In this document: piece after piece, positions 58,801 to 64,000 of the stretch | Layout of the letters: each line of letters starts with the position of its first letter | Numbering within the stretch: position 1 is the stretch's first letter | Assembly: GCA_954871525.1 (NCBI GenBank) | Contig: OX940865.1 | Coordinates: 17,250,606 to 17,314,605, forward strand | Length of the DNA stretch: 64,000 nt | Source: Parietaria judaica | Taxonomy: Eukaryota > Streptophyta > Magnoliopsida > Rosales > Urticaceae | Direction of reading: 5' to 3' | Translations under genes and position numbers: made by a program | The notes under the pieces: model-generated | What the model was told of the DNA's origin: nothing | Database searches by the model: none | Seen by the model: the letters and a program-made list of their open reading frames with translations, nothing else

Positions 58801-59507
58801 ATCGTCCCTTCGCCAATTACCTTCCCGGAACCTATCACCTGAAAATCACAGAAATCGGCAAAAAATCGTGATATGCATTTGGAATCACGTGTGATCTTAC
58901 TGACGGAAATCAGGTTGCAAGCAATTTTTGGAACAAATAACACCGAGCAAAGGGCAATGTTCCCAGATAGTTGGATTGAACCAATTCCGGCAACCGGAAG
59001 AAAAGTGCCATCAGCTGTTCGAACAGTTGAACCCGGTGGGCAAGGTCCAAGGGTAATGAAATAACTCCTTTTTCCCGTCATGTGGTCTGATGCACCTGAA
59101 TCAACGATCCAAGTGTTGCTCGGGCGAGTTAGAGTGAGGCTGACAGAATTCAAACCTGTGTGAGCATGGATGCTACTTGGTGAGTTGGTCGAGGAACTAG
59201 AACCGATGGTGAGTTGCTTGTTGATCTTCATTTGGAGAGATGCCATTTGCTCGACAATATGGTTCATTTCCTCGTGGAGATTAGGGTCTGGCGAAGGGCT
59301 TGAGATCACAGAAAAATCAGAGTCAGTGGCATTGCTATGAGCCTTCTTGCTGAACTTTGACGGAGTTGGTCCCGAACCAGTTGGTTTCCCATGTAACTTC
59401 CAACAGCGCGATTTTAGGTGACCGAGTTTATTGCAATGTTCACACCAGGGGCGTCCTCGATGAGGACCTGTCCGCCTTTCTCTCTTCCGCTCACAAACAT
59501 GAACATT
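55815..59507 (-). CDS. Copia pol polyprotein frame with zinc-knuckle remnant of gag
   Basis: One uninterrupted minus-strand frame from about 59507 to the stop at 55815, with no ATG before the pol domains. In order: a CCHC zinc knuckle (CEHCNKLGHLKSRC); aspartic protease (IVDSGASDHMTG); GAG-pre-integrase and HHCC zinc finger; integrase core with the D-D-E residues (HSDVWGP, LHTDNARDY, NGIAERKN); reverse transcriptase with LYQLDVKNAFLNG and YVDDIILTG; and RNase H (EIFTDASWAG, SSAESEYRALA). All catalytic motifs look intact and no stops interrupt them. The capsid part of gag is missing, and the surviving gag start (59605) is in another frame, so normal translation from the gag ATG cannot reach pol. 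Confidence 0.9.
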   Translation of the reverse strand, partial: NVHVCERKRERRTGPHRGRPWCEHCNKLGHLKSRCWKLHGKPTGSGPTPSKFSKKAHSNATDSDFSVISSPSPDPNLHEEMNHIVEQMASLQMKINKQLTIGSSSSTNSPSSIHAHTGLNSVSLTLTRPSNTWIVDSGASDHMTGKRSYFITLGPCPPGSTVRTADGTFLPVAGIGSIQLSGNIALCSVLFVPKIACNLISVSKITRDSKCISRFFADFCDFQVIGSGKVIGEGTMREGFYMFDDTHFPNHQAQNPDQGLVSSNTITLSNNVPVDDQVMLWHYRLGHPSFQYLEKVYPNWFIKKKCSSYQCQVCQFAKHTRSPFHAIDYKSSKPFSVIHSDVWGPSRVSHTSGARWFITFIDDHTRMTWSFLMKDKSEAAPIFKHFYSMVERQFDTRVQVLHTDNARDYFNQTLSPYLTEKGIVHISSCVDTPQQNGIAERKNRHILEVARSIMFAKSVPKDFWGDAILTATYLINRMPSSVLKFISPRKVLSEIHPHLLSFSYDLPKKVFGCSSFVHVHKQNRSKLDPRAVKCIFLGYSLHQKGYRCYCPSTRTTYNSMNVTFFEGESFFPKSDIQGENSWESQIWEINQGSQSTPSSSSQLPIDISIHPNPNPPQIADINTESPPSSPRSVEQVDGPMHLQLDQEPDPAPTTSSDSGMERSEPVIDDSELPIALRKGVRRKGVQGHTEYPIERYVSYNQLHPLYRAFVSNLDNNQVPSSIDEALQIPAWKHAVEEEIRALKSNGTWNLTELPRGKRPVGCKWVFTIKYRSDGSVERFKARLVAKGFTQTQGIDFQETFAPVAKLNTVRVLISLAVNLDWPLYQLDVKNAFLNGDLEEEVYMNVPPGMGQNSKKHLVCKLKKALYGLKQSPRAWFEKFTKAVISNGYLQCQADHTLFVKRNNNGKKAILIVYVDDIILTGDDSEEIIKLKQVLSTQFEIKDLGIMRYFLGMEVVRSDQGIAISQKKYVLDLLQETGLLGCKPLDTSMDPNKKFSLSAESAPVDKGRYQRLVGKLIYLSHTRPDIAYSVSVVSQHMNNPNEDHMEAVNRILRYLKSTPGHGLLFKKSENREVEIFTDASWAGEATDRRSTSGYCSYVWGNLVTWRSKKQSVVSRSSAESEYRALALGMCEGMWIKRLLKELRMDQPKAIKMFSDSQAAIRIAKNPVHHDRTKHIEIDRHFISEKVNGGIVDLRYIQSKLQIADILTKALPRCSFDDLSSKLGLYNIYYPS

Positions 59508-59605
59508 GCTTTAGACCATTGAAGGTAATTCTTGCCATTGAATTTATGATTGGTCATTGAGTTTTGATCGTGCACGGAAGCTACTCTTTCAGTCGAGGAA
59601 GACAT
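59414..59605 (-). pseudogene. Copia gag N-terminal remnant
   Basis: ATG 59605 opens a 63-codon frame whose NHKFNGKNYLQWSKAMFMFV is the conserved start of Copia gag. After SGREK the frame drifts into the zinc-knuckle region read out of frame and stops at 59414. The capsid-coding region, normally several hundred bases, has been removed by an internal deletion that also shifted the frame. Confidence 0.75.
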
Positions 59606-59666
59606 ATTTAATCGGATACTTATCGGGAGGAATAAATAAATTTATGGTTGTTGGCACACTCCTTTT

Positions 59667-60540
59667 TCACGAAGGGACACATAAAAGAATTTCGAAATTT
59701 CTGTTTGTTAGAACACTAAAGATGGTGTTGGAACACACAGAAAGGAGGGCAAAAATAGACCTTTTTCTTTTCCCTTTGAGTGTGGGACCCACCAGACAAA
59801 CAACACCAAACTGATGTCGTTTAAGAAACGGAAGCTGATGTCGTTCGCCCACTTCGTTGATGAAGCCAGAGACTTGTCGCTGAGCACTTCTCTGAGAGTT
59901 GATCGCCGATGAACGCCGCCGGAAGAGCAGGTCGGCTTGGAGAGCAGCGGCGTCGCTGAGGAGGGCTTCGCCGGAATGAGCGACTGAGGGTTGCTCGGAG
60001 AACCTCGAGAGCGGAGAGGCAGATCTAGCGGAAGGCAGATCTGAGCTGGCCGCAGCTGGGAGAGACCACTGGAGCTGCGGAGAGCGGCGAAGCTCGTCGC
60101 CGGAGAAGACGAGCTGAGCAGAGGCGACGAAGGACCTGCGAACTGGGGAGACGCTCTCGTGAAGGAGCTCGGCAGAGATGACGATCTTCGGAGGTCTGAG
60201 AGCGCTCAAATCTGAGCGAAGGGAAGCGCCGGAAGAAGCGCACGGAGGTCGTCGGCGGCTGATATGAGATGAAGCAGCGAAGAGGGCTGGTCGGAGATTA
60301 GCGAGAGATGGAAGCTCGCTGATTGAGGTCGCCGAAGGAGACGATGGTCGCGTTCGTCTGAAGAGCAGCGGAGGAAGACGACCTAGAGGATCAGAGAGCG
60401 GGAAAAGCTCGCGAGGATTCCGGAGGAATGCCGGAGAAGCACGCGTCACCGGAGAGTTCGCCGGAGAAGCACGTCCGACGGGAAAGAGGCGGCGACGGTG
60501 GCTAGGATTTTGACTTTTCTCCTTTGTGGCTCTGATACCA
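59667..60540 (-). other. Copia untranslated leader with an ATG-less open frame of about 291 codons
   Basis: The 935-nt leader between the primer site and the gag ATG is GC-rich. One minus-strand frame is open from the LTR boundary to a stop at 59667 and contains no methionine codon. The virtual product is rich in Ser, Arg, Pro and Ala with repeats such as RASPANSP/RASPAFL. It resembles no known domain. GC-rich leaders have few stop codons, so this may be chance, or the leader may include captured host sequence. Confidence 0.5.
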
Positions 60541-60672
60541 TGTTAAAATCAGATCGGGAGAAAAAGTGATTTTCTCATTGATGGAGTTGGGTATATACAA
60601 CCCTAATTACAAGAAATATAATTGTGGTAAAAGTACCACAAAGAGAAGACATTAACTATACATTATTCTACA
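60541..60672 (-). repeat. 5' LTR of the Copia element
   Basis: 132 bp, TG...CA. On the minus strand it begins TGTAGAATAATG and ends CTGATTTTAACA, directly followed by the primer-binding site. Confidence 0.95.
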
Positions 60673-60677
60673 AAAGT

Positions 60678-61451
60678 TTACGTGTGATTTATTAAAATTT
60701 TAATTAAGTAAAACTTTAGCATCTGCCTACTCTTTTACAAATACAACTAGATTCTTTAATAACGATTCTCCAACTCTAATGATTCCATTCTTCTTCGGAC
60801 GTCTAACAAAATACTTCGCACCGATCCTTGTCGTTCTTGTTGAGGGCGAAAATCACCTCACTAGCTACTCCCGGAACAATAAATGATAATTCCGTTTTTC
60901 AATTTAAGTGTTCGGGGAATTGTTCATTCTTGTTAAAATTAAGTCAATATCTTTCGGGAAATAAGCAAGTAGAGCAAGAAAGTAAAATGAATCACAATTT
61001 TTTTATTTTTATTTTTTTTATTTTTTTTTAAGGTTTACTCCTTATTTGTTATGGGTTACGTCATCTTGCGTTTATTGATCTTTAAGTACAATAGACTTAA
61101 TTAAAAAAGAAAAGAAAAAAAAAAGCAAGAGTAGCAGCTCACTACAAATGTAATTTCAGATGGATTGTTCAGATCATCAACATTTTATTTATAGCATTTC
61201 TCTATTGCTTATGTCGAATTCATTCTTCAATCTCCATTAAAATTGAGTTGTTATGCTTTTTAAAAGGCACAATAAGTACTCTTAATTTCTTCTTCTTCAA
61301 TTGCATTTATCATATTAAGAGGATCAGTGATTTGATTAATCAATACCTTAAATATATATCAAGTGATTGATTACGCATTTGATTGGGCGCTTTAATGCTA
61401 TGTTCGGCTTCGGCCAACCAAATACGACCTCGTACGTGGTCACTCCGCTCC
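60678..61451. other. Intergenic, no gene seen
   Basis: AT-rich spacer with poly-T and A/G runs near 61010-61125, leading to the 3' end of the next gene (-). No feature otherwise. Confidence 0.4.
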
Positions 61452-63220
61452 TCAGCAGTCCCCGAGGAGCTTCTTCATGCCGTCGGCGATGCCCTGCATC
61501 TGCTCCCGGGAGTGCAGCGGCGCGGGGTACACCAGCGCTGCGTCGAGGCGGCCGCAACGCACCGTGTCGAACACCGCGATCGATGGCCCCACTCCATGCA
61601 CCGACGCGCATCCCATGTAGTCTTCTAGCCCCAGATCGCCGGCGTGCCCCCCTGCAGCGCTGTCTACCACGACGTCCTCGAAGACGGAGACGAAGGCGGT
61701 GCGCAGGGACGAGGCCGGCGTCAGGCCCGGGTTCTCGATGGCCCGACACATGAGGAAGTTAAGGTCTGACATGTCCGAGAAATGCTTGTTGGAATCCTTG
61801 GCGCTGGCAAAGGAGGTATAGAGCCTGGTGGCGAGCTCCCACAGGGTTTCGTCACCGGTGATGTCGTGGGTGTTGAGGATCGCCGAGTGGTAGAACCCTG
61901 TTTTCGGACATTTCAATGATTATATTCCGAAATATTTATTCAACACTTCAAATGAACTTGAGACGTATGTTACACTAAACACAAGTTTAGTGTATGTCTA
62001 TGATTAAACTCCAAAAATAGTAATTATTCGATATTTCTGTTCACCCGTTGATATCTACGTATAAGATCAATTTTCTACCCCACTATGAGATTCTATTTGA
62101 TCAAACTGGCAAGGAATATGGAATTGGTAATTGTATATAAATGGCATGGATCTTCACAAGACATTGTTCAAGTGAACATATATAAAAATATATATTAGAA
62201 TTAATCTCAAGTGGTCACGTGAGACACCCTATTGATTATTGAAGCACTCTTTCTCCACCTTGCCTTGGTGTGGCCAAAAAATCCATCCAAGTGAGAGCTC
62301 GGGGTTTCCCCATTTCTCCCGTAAAGGACATCCACGAGCGGATCATCCGGCGTACGATGTATCGCAATTTATCAACTTGTTCCGTTCGTGAAGTAAATAC
62401 CATAAAAGGTTCATTTGGTGGATGAAGTGTTTGCTAAAAAATCATAACACACGAAGCCCGTGAAATTTGCTCGATTACGTGATAGGTTCCTAGAAGGCTA
62501 GAACTATTTCAGACACAAGAAAAAGGCCAACGGGAATTCACCAAAAAGATAAATGCCCTTTTCACTATAAATATTGCGATAATCGAAACGAGAATAACAA
62601 ACAACCTTCCTTCGAGAGCTTGGTCGAGAATCGTTCCGAAAAGGAGAGATATACAAAGCATATATAAAGACTCGGATGGCTAGGAGTTGGTGCCTATATG
62701 GCGACGCCAAAATCTAGGGATAAAATATAATGTAAAGACAAAAATACCCTTAATCGCTTTGATGAAAAGACGAATTTTCATTTTACTCTTCCTCCGGCAG
62801 TAGGTGAGCACGGTCTATCAGTACGCTTCAACGGTAGAAAACGGTTCCTACGTAATTCATTGATCAAAACAATCTAGGATTTATTTTTTCCGCGCAACTA
62901 ATTAACCGAGGCTTGGGAAAATCCTACAGAAGCCTAACAGTCAATAATACTCAACAACCTACTCCAAAAGTGAATCAATATACTGCAAAATGGTAATTAA
63001 AGTGATCGTGAGATTTCAAAGCAAGACACTAACACTGGTTTGGAAGCTCACCCATATGCTCATTAGAAAGTGGTGGCTCAAGAAGCGGACGGCAATCGAT
63101 GAGGGTCACGACACCGTACTTCTCCTTCTGCTGCTTATCCACGTTTCTCAAAGAACGCGCCGCCATTAGAGAAGCCGCGGCCATCACCGAGCTCAGTTTG
63201 ATCTTCCTCGACTTGCAACC
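61452..63220 (-). CDS. Last two exons of a condensation-domain-like protein (partial gene)
   Basis: Two coding exons, 63220-63052 and 61897-61452, join in phase (ATGG|GTGAGC to CAG|GGTTCTAC), giving SNEHMGFYHSAILNTHD across the junction and 203 residues to the stop. The first exon opens with a splice acceptor in phase 0, so earlier exons lie beyond the right edge. Conserved-looking blocks are CKSRKIKLSSVMAAASLMAA, NPGLTPASSLRTAFVSVFED, GLEDYMGCASVHGVGPSIAVF and VYPAPLHSREQMQ. From memory, plant proteins with this C-terminus are annotated as condensation-domain or alcohol-acetyltransferase-like and have no established substrate; that assignment is tentative. The last exon is very GC-rich, unlike its surroundings, with GC-ending codons. 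The 1.15-kb intron is AT-rich. Confidence 0.7.
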
Positions 63221-63309
63221 CTGCATTGAACATGTTTGGTGCTTAGAGCTAGATTACCTGTACCATGTTATGATTATGTTGTGAACTGATGAATATTAAT
63301 AGTTTTTCT

Positions 63310-63675
63310 GTAAATTTTTTGGACTAGCTGCTTAAAAGCACGGGTATTTTCAGATGAAAAAATTGAGAGCCGGTTTTTATAAGTCCCAAATTTAAGAACT
63401 GGGACCGTGTCCGGTTTAACAAATTAAGAACTGTTATATGCATGTCTTGGTTCTACCATAGTACCATTGATGAGTATTTATCGATCTAAAATGGGATTAA
63501 CAAGTTTAGCTAATTTAGAATAAACATTGACAAAACACTTTTTTTTTTTACTGGTCTGATAACCAAATAATCAATTTTTACAAAACCAGTCTAGAATTTG
63601 TATAAATAAAAACCGGGACTAAAATACTTAAAAATACCGGCCCCGGCCCGGTTTTTCCACCCCTTCTAGTTCTAG
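63310..63675. repeat. CCGG-rich hAT-MITE-like repeat near the right edge
   Basis: The right side reads ACCGGCCCCGGCCCGGTTTT then TCCACCCCTTCTAG; reversed this is AGGGGTGGAAAAACCGGG, a pattern common at ends of plant hAT-type MITEs. The left part carries GAGCCGGTTTTTATAAGTCC and GTCCGGTTTAAC. No clean target duplication was found. It lies in the intron or upstream region of the partial gene. Confidence 0.35.
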
Positions 63676-64000
63676 CTTTAAGCCTTAGGCTGTGGGTCAC
63701 ATGAAACTCAACTTTATATATATATATATATATGTATACATATATATATAATGACTAAACTAAAGAAACAAGTTAAGGAAATTCATTTGCTTTATTTGTT
63801 TGTTTAGGACACATCAATCATGGGCCCATAAATGTCACAAACATTTAAAATAATGAATTAAGTTTAGAATAATGTGACAAATTGGACCGCATATTATATG
63901 GTGTGCTATTCAAATAGTGGTGCTAGGCTTCACCTAATTAGCAACTCTACATAGACAAATTATTTTCATATATAATTCCATAAAAAATACCCTTTGTCAT
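63676..64000. other. AT-rich edge sequence with TA repeat
   Basis: A (TA)n tract spans about 63715-63749. The remainder is AT-rich, probably an intron of the partial gene that continues beyond the window. No exon seen. Confidence 0.4.

Larger units (their letters stand above)
55676..60672 (-). mobile_element. Ty1/Copia LTR retrotransposon, 4,997 bp, gag-deleted
   Basis: LTRs of 132 bp lie at 60541-60672 (5') and 55676-55807 (3'), TG...CA. Target duplication AAAGT is at 55671-55675 and 60673-60677. Next to the 5' LTR is the primer site TGGTATCAGAGC (initiator Met-tRNA type); next to the 3' LTR is the polypurine tract TTGAGGGGGAG. The two LTRs differ at one position, so insertion is recent. 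Order protease, integrase, reverse transcriptase, RNase H defines Copia. Gag is nearly lost, so the element should need gag from elsewhere. Confidence 0.95.

Noticed and set aside
1..64000. CRISPR arrays, operons, phage genes or prophage attachment sites
   Set aside because: No spaced direct repeats or prokaryotic gene clusters; introns, tRNA without CCA and plant repeats show a plant nuclear genome.

Overview
The window is nuclear DNA from a flowering plant, most likely a eudicot. It is AT-rich and gene-sparse, with GT-AG introns, plastid FtsZ2, plant-specific families (DYW and other PPR proteins, SAUR, ROP-GAP with a CRIB motif, receptor-like protein) and many plant transposable elements. 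No bacterial, plasmid or CRISPR signal is present. I cannot name the species.

Layout. 1-4.2 kb is intergenic with one tRNA-derived SINE. At 4.2-5.8 kb is an intronless PPR gene (+) that seems to have lost an internal segment. At 6.8-10.5 kb is a seven-exon FtsZ2 plastid-division gene (-). At 11.4-11.9 kb is a decayed hAT-like element that keeps the last codons of its transposase. At 15.4-18.3 kb is a five-exon SEC14/CRAL-TRIO gene (-). At 19.8-22.3 kb is a frameshifted receptor-like-protein pseudogene (-). At 24.1-25.3 kb is an F-box/LRR gene close to Arabidopsis At1g67190 (+).

From 26 to 45 kb the order is a DYW PPR editing factor (MEF10-like, +), 4'-phosphopantetheinyl transferase (mtPPT-like, -), ROP-GAP (-) and Sm protein G (-). 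This matches the Arabidopsis run At3g11460, At3g11470, At3g11490, At3g11500, so it is a conserved microsynteny block, here expanded by repeats. A tRNA-Pro(CGG) gene lies just upstream of SmG.

From 45 to 53 kb the DNA is almost all repeats: a 305-bp foldback element, a 910-bp Harbinger-like element, a long-TIR element and a 1.9-kb GC-rich solo LTR. A SAUR gene (+) sits at 53.7 kb. At 55.7-60.7 kb is a young Copia retrotransposon (-) with nearly identical 132-bp LTRs, an intact pol frame and a gag that is almost deleted. At 61.5-63.2 kb are the last two exons of a gene (-) that continues past the right edge and looks like the C-terminus of a condensation-domain-like protein.

The genes form no pathway. 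They serve plastid division, organelle RNA editing, organellar acyl-carrier activation, ROP signalling, splicing, lipid transfer and auxin response. I found nothing that looks like a new multi-gene system. What stands out is the set of mobile-element insertions whose ends and target-site duplications can be read directly, plus a few gene-level oddities: an upstream ORF created by splicing, a 23-bp microexon, an exon lying between CACTA-like termini, and a retrotransposon leader open without ATG.
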